Below, one piece after another: positions 5,908-13,756 of a stretch of 24,208 nt of DNA. Each line of letters opens with the position of its first letter. Positions within the stretch are counted from its first letter, which is position 1. The position numbers and the translations under genes were made by a program. Source of the DNA: JBFMFH01 sp040752275 (GTDB taxonomy: Bacteria; Acidobacteriota; Vicinamibacteria; Vicinamibacterales; JAKQTR01); assembly GCA_040752275.1 (NCBI GenBank), contig JBFMFH010000078.1, positions 1 to 24,208 of the forward strand. The letters run 5' to 3'. Below the pieces are notes generated by a model, which was given only the letters and a program-made list of their open reading frames with translations, made no database searches and was not told the DNA's origin.

Positions 5908-8076
5908 ATGACAGACGTGCGAACTTCAGTACTTACCGTGACGTTCCTGGCGCTCGTGGGCGCCGTCGCGATCGGTCAGACGCCTCAGCGCCTGCCCTCC
6001 GGCACCTCGCCGCCGCCGCCCGCCCAGCAGGGGCAGGCGCCCGCAGCTCCGCAGCGGCAGTCACGAACGGTGCCCGACGCCCAGATGCCGCCGGTGACCT
6101 TCCGGGCGGAGGTCAACTATGTCGAGGTCGACGCCGTCGTCCGCGACGCGTCGGGCCGATTCGTGCCCGACCTCACGAAAGAGGACTTCCAGGTCTTCGA
6201 GGATGGCAAGCCGCAGGCGGTGACCGCCTTCTCGCTGGTGCGCATTCCCATCGAACGCGACGATCGCCCGCTATTCATGACGCGGCAGGTCGAACCGGAC
6301 GTCTACAGCAACGTCGGACGTCCCGAAGGACGGCTCTACGTGATCGTGCTCGATGATCTGCACACCGACTTCCGGCGCTCGACGCGCGTTCGTCAGGCGG
6401 CCAGACGGTTCATCGAACGGAACCTCGGCGCGAACGACCTGGCGGCGGTGCTCCTGGTGAGCGGGCGCACGAGCCAGGATTTCACGAACAACCGCCGGCT
6501 GCTCGTCGAGGCCGTCGACCAGTTCATGGGCCGGAAGCTCCGCTCGCCGACCCTGGAGAAGATGGACGAGTACACGCGCACGCGCCTCCTGCGGCAGGCC
6601 GGAGACCCGCTGAAGGACCCCACCGAATTCGAGCGCGCCTACAACGCCCGATCGCTGCTGTCCACGGTCAAGAACCTCGCAGACTGGCTCTCCGGCATCC
6701 ACGGGCGGCGCAAGGCCGTCGTGCTCGTGAGCGAGGGCATCGACTACGACATCTACGACTTCATGAACAACGCCGACGCGTCGACCATCCTGGACAGCAC
6801 CCGCGACGTGATTGCATCGGCCACGCGAGGCAACGTGCAGCTGTACACCATCGACCCCAGGGGGCTGGCGACCATGGGAGATGAGCAGATGGAGATGCAG
6901 GCGCCCATCACCGACGACGCGGAAGCCAGCAAGCTTGGCGTGTCGTCGCTGTTCGGCGAGTTGCGTCTGGCCCAGGACAGCCTGCGGGTCCTCGCCGAGG
7001 AGACGGGCGGGTTTGCCGCCGTCAACTCGAACGAGTTCGAGTCGGCGTTCTCACGCATGGTCGAAGAGAACAGCACCTACTACGTACTCGGCTACCACCC
7101 GTCCAACGACAAGCGCGACGGACGGTACCGGAGGATCGAAGTGAGAGTGGCGAGACCGGGCCTGGAAGTCCGTGCCCGCAAGGGCTACGTGGCGCCCAAG
7201 GGGAGGCCCCCGCCCCGGGGTGTGGTCCCGGCCCGCGCGCGCCCCGCGGCGCCCCCACGGCGGGCGCTCGAGAGCCCGATCCAGGTGACCGGGCTCGGCA
7301 TGGCCGCGACGGCGGCGCCGTTCCGTGGCCCGGGCAACGCGGCGGCCGTCGCCCTCATCGTCCAGCTCGATCCCGGCACGTTCGCCTTCAAGGAGAAGGA
7401 CGGCAAGCTCGCGAACACCCTCGAGGTGAGCTACGTGGTCGTCGACCAGACCGGCAAGGTGAAGGCCGGCAACCGCGAAACCGTGACGATGGGTCTCAAA
7501 CCCGAGACGTTCAAACGCTTCATGCAGGCCGGCTTGAGAGTCCAGTCCCGCTTCGAGGCGCCGCCGGGCCGGTACCAGGTGAGAGTCGCCGCCACCGAAA
7601 GCGGGGGCAGCGTCGGGACGGTGCTGGTGGAGCTGCTCGTGCCCGACTTCACGGCTGAACCGCTGACGATGAGCGGGCTCATCGTCTCGTCGGCCTACGC
7701 CCGCGCGGTGCCAACGACCGGCGACGTGGCGGAAATCAAGGACGTCCTGCCCGGTCCTCCGACGACGGCGCGGAACTTCGCGCATGCTGACGAGCTGGCT
7801 GTGCTGACAGAGATCTACGACAACCGCGGCGACCAGCCGCACAGCGTGGATATCGTGGCGTCGCTCCTGGATCAGTCCGGCAGAACCGCGTTCTCGCTGT
7901 CCGAGCGGCGGTCGAGCCGTGAGCTGGGAGGCCGGCGCGGCGGCTACGGCTACACGGCCCGGATTCCCCTCAAGGACCTGGCGCCCGGCCAGTATGTGCT
8001 GAGAATCGACGCGCGCTCCTCGCTCAAGGACGGGGGCAGCGCGTCGCGCGAGACGTTGATTCGGATCCTGCCGTGA
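5908..8076 (+). CDS. secreted VWFA-related (Acidobacterial-type) domain protein
   Basis: The 722-residue protein begins with a signal peptide (about residues 1-24) and a Pro/Gln-rich linker. From about residue 66 to 430 it matches the VWFA-related domain (TIGR03436 type) that is expanded in Acidobacteria. The hallmarks are VNYVEVDAVVRDASGRFV, the FQVFEDGKPQ element, a strand ending in VLDDLHTDF in place of a canonical MIDAS, and the closing YYVLGYHP (from residue 391) followed by an RARKGY element. The remaining 290 residues look beta-rich, with no recognised domain. The function of these proteins is not established; an extracytoplasmic binding or assembly role is likely. No strong Shine-Dalgarno precedes the ATG at 5908, but translation from it runs straight into the signal peptide. 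Confidence 0.9.
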   Translation: MTDVRTSVLTVTFLALVGAVAIGQTPQRLPSGTSPPPPAQQGQAPAAPQRQSRTVPDAQMPPVTFRAEVNYVEVDAVVRDASGRFVPDLTKEDFQVFEDGKPQAVTAFSLVRIPIERDDRPLFMTRQVEPDVYSNVGRPEGRLYVIVLDDLHTDFRRSTRVRQAARRFIERNLGANDLAAVLLVSGRTSQDFTNNRRLLVEAVDQFMGRKLRSPTLEKMDEYTRTRLLRQAGDPLKDPTEFERAYNARSLLSTVKNLADWLSGIHGRRKAVVLVSEGIDYDIYDFMNNADASTILDSTRDVIASATRGNVQLYTIDPRGLATMGDEQMEMQAPITDDAEASKLGVSSLFGELRLAQDSLRVLAEETGGFAAVNSNEFESAFSRMVEENSTYYVLGYHPSNDKRDGRYRRIEVRVARPGLEVRARKGYVAPKGRPPPRGVVPARARPAAPPRRALESPIQVTGLGMAATAAPFRGPGNAAAVALIVQLDPGTFAFKEKDGKLANTLEVSYVVVDQTGKVKAGNRETVTMGLKPETFKRFMQAGLRVQSRFEAPPGRYQVRVAATESGGSVGTVLVELLVPDFTAEPLTMSGLIVSSAYARAVPTTGDVAEIKDVLPGPPTTARNFAHADELAVLTEIYDNRGDQPHSVDIVASLLDQSGRTAFSLSERRSSRELGGRRGGYGYTARIPLKDLAPGQYVLRIDARSSLKDGGSASRETLIRILP

Positions 8077-8090
8077 GGGAAGGTGCCGGC

Positions 8091-8111
8091 AGCCCGCCGC
8101 GGGGGCGGGCT
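8091..8111. terminator. hairpin between convergent genes
   Basis: A perfect 8-bp stem (AGCCCGCC/GGCGGGCT) with a 5-nt loop sits between the stops of the VWFA gene (8076) and the small secreted protein (8136). The position suits a bidirectional terminator, although neither side has a clear U-tract. Confidence 0.5.
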
Positions 8112-8135
8112 ACCGCACGGCAGGGCTGACGATGG

Positions 8136-8549
8136 CTAGAAACTCTTGACCTGCTTCGTCTTGATCTTGCCATTCGCGTGAGCGAACACGTACTGATCCC
8201 TGAACATCTTGGGGTCTTTCGGAATCTCGAGCTTCAGCTCGGCAACCTCGCCCGGGAGAAGCGGCTTCGGAAGCCTGGCCCTGGACCCCGTCACGAGTTC
8301 GTTGGCCTTGTCGTACCAGTACCCGTCGACCCTGAGACCGGCGATCGACCCGGCCGTGGAGATGTTCTTGACCTTGATCGTGGTGACCACCATATTCGTC
8401 TTCGCGTCGACCTTGGTGACCGTGGGCAGGACGGCGATCTCCGCCTCTCCGCGAATCGGAGGCACGAACTTCGACTGAGCGACGATGGTGCCGACGCAGA
8501 GCGCGAGAAGGACAATCACTGAGAAGACGACCTGAACGAGGCGTGTCAT
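8136..8549 (-). CDS. small secreted protein, function unknown
   Basis: The 137-residue product has a clear signal peptide (about 1-25, ending ...TIVAQ). The mature part is a single probably beta-sandwich domain with a pattern like FxLYD-type domains: an alternating strand with KVKNIST, then RVDGYWYDKANELV, then PLLPGEVAELKLEI. The function is unknown. The start at 8549 is supported by a GGAGGG ribosome-binding site (complement of 8553-8558) and by the signal peptide; the frame is open 26 codons further upstream. A good promoter lies just upstream (8598-8627). Confidence 0.75.
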   Translation of the reverse strand: MTRLVQVVFSVIVLLALCVGTIVAQSKFVPPIRGEAEIAVLPTVTKVDAKTNMVVTTIKVKNISTAGSIAGLRVDGYWYDKANELVTGSRARLPKPLLPGEVAELKLEIPKDPKMFRDQYVFAHANGKIKTKQVKSF

Positions 8550-8597
8550 ACACCCTCCAAGGGGCCGGATGAAAGGTCGGATCGAACCGACGCGGGG

Positions 8598-8627
8598 ATT
8601 ATAGGACGTGAGGTCGCCAAACCTCAA
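8598..8627 (-). promoter_or_regulatory. sigma70-like promoter of the small secreted protein gene
   Basis: On the minus strand TTGAGG (8622-8627) is followed after 18 nt by a perfect TATAAT (8598-8603). Transcription would start near 8591, giving a leader of about 40 nt that carries the GGAGGG ribosome-binding site. Confidence 0.6.
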
Positions 8628-8654
8628 ATGGACCCGAGCCCCTTGCGCGCACCC

Positions 8655-9113
8655 TCAGACCTCACCGCTCCAGTCCTCCGGTTCCGCGTTGGCCGAGCGA
8701 TAGACGTCCAGATGCCACTTGCCGCCGCCCCAGGGTTCGATGACCTCCGTAACCACAACATCCACAAGGATTTCGGCGAACGTTCGGAACTCAGAATCGC
8801 CTTCCAGGTGGTACGCCTGGTCGTCCCAGCCGAACGACGGGTACAGGATGAGTGTGAGGAAGAGGTCGAACCCATCGTCGATGACGATGGCCTGGCCGCA
8901 CGGACGCTTCTGGGTGGAGTGGTAGACGAGATACTTCTCGGCGCTATGGGCGCGGATGTAGCGCTTCAGCACGAACTCCTTGGCGACAATCTCCTCGACC
9001 GCGATCTTCTTGTCCCAGCAGTCTCGGCAGTAGCGCTCGTCGCCACGGGGCTCGGAGACGTCCCTGGCTCCACAAAGCGAGCACTTCGAGCGGTCAGCGG
9101 ACTTGCGTGCCAT
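8655..9113 (-). CDS. zinc-ribbon protein, function unknown
   Basis: The 152-residue protein starts with a basic segment and a four-cysteine zinc-ribbon knuckle (C11, C14, C29, C32), followed by an Ala/Glu/Lys-rich helix and a mixed alpha/beta domain of about 100 residues. I do not recognise the C-terminal domain. No signal peptide is present, so it is probably cytoplasmic. The frame is open upstream into the glucan phosphorylase gene, but the start at 9113 leads directly into the zinc ribbon. No Shine-Dalgarno precedes it. A TAGAAT box (9122-9127) ends 8 nt before the ATG, which suggests a leaderless transcript. The gene lies 53 nt downstream of the glucan phosphorylase. Confidence 0.75.
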   Translation of the reverse strand: MARKSADRSKCSLCGARDVSEPRGDERYCRDCWDKKIAVEEIVAKEFVLKRYIRAHSAEKYLVYHSTQKRPCGQAIVIDDGFDLFLTLILYPSFGWDDQAYHLEGDSEFRTFAEILVDVVVTEVIEPWGGGKWHLDVYRSANAEPEDWSGEV

Positions 9114-9121
9114 GATCTGCG

Positions 9122-9127
9122 ATTCTA
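9122..9127 (-). promoter_or_regulatory. TAGAAT -10-like box directly ahead of the zinc-ribbon gene
   Basis: TAGAAT on the minus strand lies 8 nt from the ATG at 9113, with no ribosome-binding site between. This geometry fits a leaderless mRNA. Confidence 0.4.
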
Positions 9128-9157
9128 CCCCGGGTGGTCGTGCGCACTGTCCCCCGC

Positions 9158-9232
9158 CGCCTGTCGCTATCGCCCGTCGCCTGATCCCTCCCCTGTCGCC
9201 CGTCGCCTGTCGCCCAGCGCCTGCAGGTACAT
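9158..9232. repeat. degenerate heptanucleotide repeat (GTCGCCY)n at the 3' end of the glucan phosphorylase gene
   Basis: GTCGCCC and GTCGCCT alternate several times with period 7, interrupted by a CTGATCCCTC segment. The tract overlaps the last codons of the phosphorylase gene and supplies its Gly/Asp/Arg-rich tail. Confidence 0.7.
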
Positions 9233-11332
9233 CTCCTCCATGTACTGCTTCATCATCCGGCGTGTCGAATAGGTGGGCAGCACCGTCCGGATGGCCTCCT
9301 TGACGGTCTTCAGCCAGCGGATGGGGACATCCTGCGCATCGCGGTCGTAGAACGCCGGCACGACCTCCTGCTCGAGGAGACGGTAGAGGGACTCGGCGTC
9401 GGCGGCGTCGACGGCCTGGTAGTCCTGGCTCGGGGCCTGACCTTCGATGAGCCAGCCATTGCTGCCCGTGTAGCCCTCGGCCCACCAGCCATCGCCGATG
9501 CTGAGATGGGGTACGCCGTTGAGGGCGGCCTTCATGCCGCTCGTCCCGCTGGCTTCCATGGGCCTCCGAGGGTTGTTGAGCCAGACATCGCACCCCTGCA
9601 CCAGGTAGTGGGCGACGTGAAGGTCGTAATCGTCGAGGAACGCGATGCGCCCGCCGAACACGGGATCGATGGCTCGCCGGAAGACGTGCTGCAGATGGTG
9701 CTTGCCCACGTCGTCGGCCGGGTGGGCCTTCCCGGCGAAGATAATCTGCACGGGACGACGGAACGCCGAGAGGATGGCCGCCAGCCGCTCGGGATTCTGG
9801 AGGACCAGTTCAGGCCGCTTGTAGCCGGTGAAGCGTCGTGCGAAGCCGATCGTCAGGGCATTCGGATCGAGCAGCGTGCCGGCGGCCACGACCTGGGTTG
9901 CGTTCAGTTCATCGTGGGTCCAGCGATGGCTGGCTCGCTCTCGGATGAACCGGAAGAGCTCGGCACGCGTGGCCTGCCGCGCCTTCCAGAGATCGGTGTC
10001 CGGAACATCCAGCATGCGATCCCAGAACTCCACTTCGTCGATCCGATCGCGCCAGTCGGGCCCCAGGAACGCGTCGAACAGCTTGGCCATCGGCGCCGCG
10101 AGCCAGGTTCGCGTGTGCACGCCGTTCGTGATGGATCGGATGGGCAGTTGCTTGCGCGGCGTGTCCGGCCAGACGCTGGCCCACATGTCCTTGGTGACCG
10201 ACCCGTGCAATCGGCTGACGGCATTGATGCTCCCGGATGTCCGCATCGCCAGGGCGGTCATGTTGAACTGCACGCCGGATCCGTTGTCGAACGAGCCAAG
10301 GGCCAGGAATCGATCCCGATGGTCGCCCAGCGTGCCGAGCGCGCCGGCCAGGTGCTGTTCGACGAGCTGGAACGGGAAGGCGTCATGCCCGGCCGGCACC
10401 GGAGTGTGGGTGGTGAACACGGTCGTCCGCCGGACCTCGGCCAGCGCCTCGTCGAACGCGGCGCCCGCATCGACACTCGCCTTGAGGCGCGGCATGGCCA
10501 CAAACGCCGCGTGCCCTTCGTTGAGGTGCCAGACGGACGGTCTGATGCCCAGTTCCTCGAGTGCGCGCACGCCCCCCAATCCGAGGACGATCTCCTGCTG
10601 GATGCGCATCTCCTGGTTGCCGCCGTAGAGCCGCGCCGAGAGGCCGCGGTCCCACGGCGCGTTCTCCTCGAGGTTGGTGTCCAGGAGGAAGACCTGCGCG
10701 ACGCCGATCCTGACCCGCCAGATGGCCGCCTTGACCGTGCGATTGCCGAGTGGAACCTCGACGACACACCGGGACCCGTCAGGCCGGACGGCGCCCTCGA
10801 TGGGCGCGTCTTCCCAGTCGATCTGCTCGTAGGTTTCCATCTGCCAGCCGTCGGCCGAGACCTTCTGGTGGAAGTAGCCCTGGGGATACATGAAGCCAAC
10901 GCCCACGAACGAGAGGCCAAGGTCACTGGCCTCCTTGCAGATGTCTCCGGCCAGGACGCCGAGGCCGCCTGCGTAGATGGGCAGTGAATGGTGCAGGGCG
11001 AACTCCGCCGAGAAGTAGGCGACGGTCCGATCCCGGTGCTCCGGATGCGTGCGGGCCCACCACGTGTCGCGGCCCTCCCTCGCGGTTCGCAGCGCCCGGA
11101 GCATGTCGTCGTACAAGGCCAGGAACGTCCGATCCCGCGCCACCTGCTCCAGCCGCTCGTGAGGGATGGTGCGCAGGACCCGGACGGGGTTGTGATCGGT
11201 GACCCGCCAGAGCGGGTAGTCGAGACGCCGGAAGAGGTCACGGGCACGGAAGTTCCAGCTCCACCACAGGTCCGACGCCAATTCACCCAGGTCCTTCAGC
11301 CGTTCCGGGAACAGGGGAAACGAAGGTGTCAT
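9167..11332 (-). CDS. glgP: alpha-glucan phosphorylase
   Basis: The enzyme releases glucose-1-phosphate from glycogen or maltodextrin, using PLP. The 721-residue protein has the layout of the shorter TIGR02094-type phosphorylases: an N-terminal LASDLWWSWN segment, the YFSAEFALHHSLPIYAGGLG active-site region, GFMYPQGYF, the FTTHTPVPAGHDAF loop, NGVHTRTW, GFARRFTGYKRPEL and the PLP-lysine motif TSGMKAALNG with K601. Length is normal for that branch, which differs from the roughly 800-residue GlgP/MalP of enterobacteria. The last 15 or so residues (GDRRRATGEGSGDGR) come from a heptanucleotide repeat and are probably not ancestral. No synthase or branching enzyme lies nearby, so it appears to be a stand-alone glycogen-use gene. 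Confidence 0.95.
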   Translation of the reverse strand: MTPSFPLFPERLKDLGELASDLWWSWNFRARDLFRRLDYPLWRVTDHNPVRVLRTIPHERLEQVARDRTFLALYDDMLRALRTAREGRDTWWARTHPEHRDRTVAYFSAEFALHHSLPIYAGGLGVLAGDICKEASDLGLSFVGVGFMYPQGYFHQKVSADGWQMETYEQIDWEDAPIEGAVRPDGSRCVVEVPLGNRTVKAAIWRVRIGVAQVFLLDTNLEENAPWDRGLSARLYGGNQEMRIQQEIVLGLGGVRALEELGIRPSVWHLNEGHAAFVAMPRLKASVDAGAAFDEALAEVRRTTVFTTHTPVPAGHDAFPFQLVEQHLAGALGTLGDHRDRFLALGSFDNGSGVQFNMTALAMRTSGSINAVSRLHGSVTKDMWASVWPDTPRKQLPIRSITNGVHTRTWLAAPMAKLFDAFLGPDWRDRIDEVEFWDRMLDVPDTDLWKARQATRAELFRFIRERASHRWTHDELNATQVVAAGTLLDPNALTIGFARRFTGYKRPELVLQNPERLAAILSAFRRPVQIIFAGKAHPADDVGKHHLQHVFRRAIDPVFGGRIAFLDDYDLHVAHYLVQGCDVWLNNPRRPMEASGTSGMKAALNGVPHLSIGDGWWAEGYTGSNGWLIEGQAPSQDYQAVDAADAESLYRLLEQEVVPAFYDRDAQDVPIRWLKTVKEAIRTVLPTYSTRRMMKQYMEEMYLQALGDRRRATGEGSGDGR

Positions 11333-11401
11333 CGCAGAATGTCGTCCAGATTGAAAGAGAAGTCGCCATCGTACCGTTGCGCGCCCCTGGCGTCAACGCT
11401 T

Positions 11402-11420
11402 GCGCGCGGTTTCCGCGCGC
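11402..11420. promoter_or_regulatory. perfect palindrome in the divergent glgP/asparaginase promoter region
   Basis: GCGCGCGG and CCGCGCGC flank TTT, giving an 8-bp perfect dyad. It lies between two divergent genes and could be an operator for a dimeric regulator or a transcript hairpin. Confidence 0.35.
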
Positions 11421-11430
11421 CGAGGTCTCT

Positions 11431-11450
11431 CCCTGCGTGGGGCCGCAGGG
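11431..11450. promoter_or_regulatory. second hairpin/dyad in the divergent region
   Basis: CCCTGCG and CGCAGGG flank a 6-nt spacer. The dyad overlaps where a -35 element would fall for the TAGAAT box at 11462-11467, so a protein binding here could control the plus-strand gene. Confidence 0.35.
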
Positions 11451-11461
11451 CGTTCATGAGA

Positions 11462-11467
11462 TAGAAT
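11462..11467 (+). promoter_or_regulatory. possible -10 box for the asparaginase-family gene
   Basis: TAGAAT is placed 36 nt before the ATG at 11504, leaving room for a short leader with the AAGGAG ribosome-binding site at 11490-11495. Confidence 0.35.
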
Positions 11468-11503
11468 CACCGCCGGATCCGATCCTTCGAAGGAGCACTC
11501 GAG

Positions 11504-12628
11504 ATGACCATGAAAGTCAACCGTCGCGAATTCGTGCTGACCGGTGCCGCCGCCGTCGTGGGTGCGTCGGCCGTCCGTCCCGCTGCGTCCGGGCACGCGC
11601 CGCAGGTCATGGTGAAGAAGGCCGTGAAGCCGGTCGTCGTCTCGTCGGCCAATGGCAATCGCTTCAAGAACGGCGGCCCGGTCACCTGTGTCGAGAAGGC
11701 GTTCTCCATGATGGTGGCCGGCACCGACGTGCTCGACTCGCTCATCGCCGGCGTCAACCTGGTCGAACTGGACCCCGAGGACACCAGCGTCGGCTACGGC
11801 GGGCTGCCGAACGCGGACGGCATCGTCCAGCTCGATTCGTCGGTCATGCACGGGCCCAAGAAGCGTGCAGGGGCTGTCGCGTGCCTCGAGGGCGTCAGGA
11901 CTCCGTCACTGGTGGCGAAGGCCGTGATGGAGACGACGGATCATCATCTCCTCGTCGGGCAGGGGGCGCAGGTGTTCGCGCGGAATATGGGGTTCCCGAT
12001 CGAAGGCGATCTCAACACCGATCGATCGAGGAAGATCTGGCTCGACTGGAAGCGCCGGGTGGACCCCCTGCACTACCTGGACCCGATCAAGCGGTTGGAG
12101 GCCTACCATCAGGCCGGGCTCGACATGGTCCGCGAGGGCATCATCGATCCCGACCACCTCTACGGCACCATCAACTGCGATGGCGTCAGCCCCAAAGGGG
12201 AGATCTGCGGCGTGACGACGACGAGCGGGCTCGCGTGGAAGATCCCGGGTCGCGTGGGCGACTCGCCGATCCTCGGGGCAGGGTTGTACGTGGATGGTGA
12301 GGTGGGCGCGGCCGGATCGACCGGGCGGGGCGAGGCGAACCTCTACAACCTCTGCTCGTTCCTGATCGTCGAGAACCTGCGGCGCGGCATGCACCCCAAG
12401 GACGCAGGCATGGAGGCCCTGAAGCGCATCCAGGCGAACACGATCGAGAAGCGGCTGCTTGATTCGAAGGGCCGGCCGAGATTCGGCATCAACTTCTACA
12501 TCGTGAACGCCGACGGCGAGTTCGCCGGCGTGTCGATGTACGACGCCAAGTACGCCGCGTGCACCGAGAACGGCCCGCAGACCCTGGACTGCGAGCCGAT
12601 GTACCCGGGCAGGCCGGAAGGGGGATAG
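11504..12628 (+). CDS. exported glycosylasparaginase / isoaspartyl peptidase-family Ntn hydrolase
   Basis: The 374-residue protein resembles N4-(beta-N-acetylglucosaminyl)-L-asparaginase, which cleaves the Asn-GlcNAc bond of N-glycopeptides after autoproteolysis. A twin-arginine leader (NRREFVLTGAA, residues 6-16) indicates Tat export. The precursor would cut itself before T222 (LYGTINCDG), the expected nucleophile. Supporting motifs follow: TTTSGLAWKIPGRVGDSPILGAG (R250 and D253 bind the substrate) and GSTGRGE. The residue pair before the nucleophile is Tyr-Gly instead of the His-Asp seen in well-studied members, which may affect processing. The ATG at 11504 has an AAGGAG ribosome-binding site 8 nt upstream. 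The gene converges on the next minus-strand gene with only 4 nt between stops. Glycosylasparaginase is preferred over a plain L-asparaginase because of the spacing and motifs, but the substrate is inferred. Confidence 0.88.
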   Translation: MTMKVNRREFVLTGAAAVVGASAVRPAASGHAPQVMVKKAVKPVVVSSANGNRFKNGGPVTCVEKAFSMMVAGTDVLDSLIAGVNLVELDPEDTSVGYGGLPNADGIVQLDSSVMHGPKKRAGAVACLEGVRTPSLVAKAVMETTDHHLLVGQGAQVFARNMGFPIEGDLNTDRSRKIWLDWKRRVDPLHYLDPIKRLEAYHQAGLDMVREGIIDPDHLYGTINCDGVSPKGEICGVTTTSGLAWKIPGRVGDSPILGAGLYVDGEVGAAGSTGRGEANLYNLCSFLIVENLRRGMHPKDAGMEALKRIQANTIEKRLLDSKGRPRFGINFYIVNADGEFAGVSMYDAKYAACTENGPQTLDCEPMYPGRPEGG

Positions 12629-12632
12629 AACC

Positions 12633-13079
12633 CTACGGCCACCGCCACATGGCGAGCAAGCCGATCAACGTGCCGACCAGGCCGACGAACAGCGCCACGG
12701 GGGGAATCAAGGCCGCGAACCACTGCTTCACGGTCCAGACGCGTTCCTGCGTCAGGCGCTTGGCCAACTGGCGTTTGCCCTCCGGCGTGAGGTACCAGAG
12801 GTCGTGTTCCTCGTCGTGTTCCCACCACTCGCGGGGCATGTCGATGCCGAAGCGCTCGGCTTTGCGGCGCCATGCCCGGCTTTTGATCGTCTCGAGCCGG
12901 AGGTCGGGCAGCCGCGTGGCGTTGAGGTACGCCGTCATCACCGCGTCGAAGTCGTTGCCGGCCTGGGACTCCTTGAACCGGGCTTCGAACTCGCGGCCGA
13001 TGCGGGTCTGGTCGTGGCGAACGGCGCGACGGTACGCCTGTTCGAACCGGAACTCGCGCCACCAGCGCGACACATGCAT
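12633..13079 (-). CDS. small protein with C-terminal membrane hairpin, function unknown
   Basis: The 148-residue protein has a charged, Arg/Glu-rich helical region (about 1-110) including a WYLTPEGKRQLAKRL stretch that looks like a short winged-helix or regulatory element. It ends with a hydrophobic segment (about 120-146) that can span the membrane once or form a hairpin. No family is recognised. The start at 13079 has an AGGAG ribosome-binding site about 8 nt upstream, so I prefer it to the in-frame ATG 57 codons further up. A TAGAAT box on the minus strand at 13117-13122 is a plausible -10. Confidence 0.65.
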   Translation of the reverse strand: MHVSRWWREFRFEQAYRRAVRHDQTRIGREFEARFKESQAGNDFDAVMTAYLNATRLPDLRLETIKSRAWRRKAERFGIDMPREWWEHDEEHDLWYLTPEGKRQLAKRLTQERVWTVKQWFAALIPPVALFVGLVGTLIGLLAMWRWP

Positions 13080-13116
13080 GGTGCACCTCTCCTGGCAGGT
13101 CCCGTGACGTCTCGCG

Positions 13117-13122
13117 ATTCTA
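13117..13122 (-). promoter_or_regulatory. possible -10 box (TAGAAT)
   Basis: It lies 37 nt before the start at 13079, with a Shine-Dalgarno in between. No convincing -35 is seen. Confidence 0.3.
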
Positions 13123-13235
13123 TGCGCCCCTCGCCGCGCAGGCAACTCTCGCGCCCGGAAAGGGGTAACCGTCTCCGCGTCCGGCCGGCGACACGCCCGC
13201 GGCGGCCGAACCAGGGAACGTGTCGCCTTTTCGGG

Positions 13236-13241
13236 TACCAT
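13236..13241 (+). promoter_or_regulatory. TACCAT box directly ahead of the helical protein gene
   Basis: TACCAT fits TANNNT and ends 7 nt before the ATG at 13249, with no Shine-Dalgarno. It may mark a leaderless transcript. Confidence 0.25.
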
Positions 13242-13248
13242 ACCGCCC

Positions 13249-13755
13249 ATGGCAGACGATCGTGGTGCGTTTGGCGTGCTGGACCTCTGGCGGGAGATGT
13301 CGCCCGGCGAGCGGCAGGCCGTGGCGGCCGCCTTCTGGAGCGACGCGGAGTCGGTCGGCCAGCAGGTCGAGGCGATTCACGCGATGGCGACGCAATTCAA
13401 GTTCCGGCCCCAGAGCGTACTGAAGCTCCCGCCCGACCGGCGCGCCAGGCAGCTGTCGGCCATGTCGAGGATCCCCGAGAGCGTGGCGTCCCGGGCCCTC
13501 GTGGTCTATCACCTCGCCGAGAAGCGGGCGATGCTCGGGGCGTTTCTCGACGCCCTCGGGATCCGCCACGACCACGGGGTGATCGAAGAGGTACCGGCCG
13601 AACCGCCGGGCCTCGACCGATTGGCCTCCGCCGTGGCCGCCATCTCGGCCGCGTTCCCGGCGAGTGACGTGCGGCTCTACCTGCGCACGCTCGCGGCCCA
13701 GGATCCCGGCACCTGGCGCCACCTGCGTGAGCTCGCTCCGGCGCCGGCTCACTGA
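13249..13755 (+). CDS. alpha-helical cytoplasmic protein, function unknown
   Basis: The 168-residue protein is almost entirely amphipathic helix, with no signal peptide, membrane segment, cysteines or recognised motif. Repeated Ala/Arg/Leu patterns suggest a helical bundle. The aat start codon follows its stop after one nucleotide, so the two are translationally coupled. That proximity makes a link to the N-end rule or tRNA handling possible, but nothing in the sequence shows it. No ribosome-binding site precedes the ATG. Confidence 0.7.
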   Translation: MADDRGAFGVLDLWREMSPGERQAVAAAFWSDAESVGQQVEAIHAMATQFKFRPQSVLKLPPDRRARQLSAMSRIPESVASRALVVYHLAEKRAMLGAFLDALGIRHDHGVIEEVPAEPPGLDRLASAVAAISAAFPASDVRLYLRTLAAQDPGTWRHLRELAPAPAH

Positions 13756-13756
13756 C

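Noticed and set aside
9506..10987. 493-codon plus-strand frame opposite glgP
   Set aside because: It is antisense to a conserved enzyme, and its composition follows third-codon GC bias.
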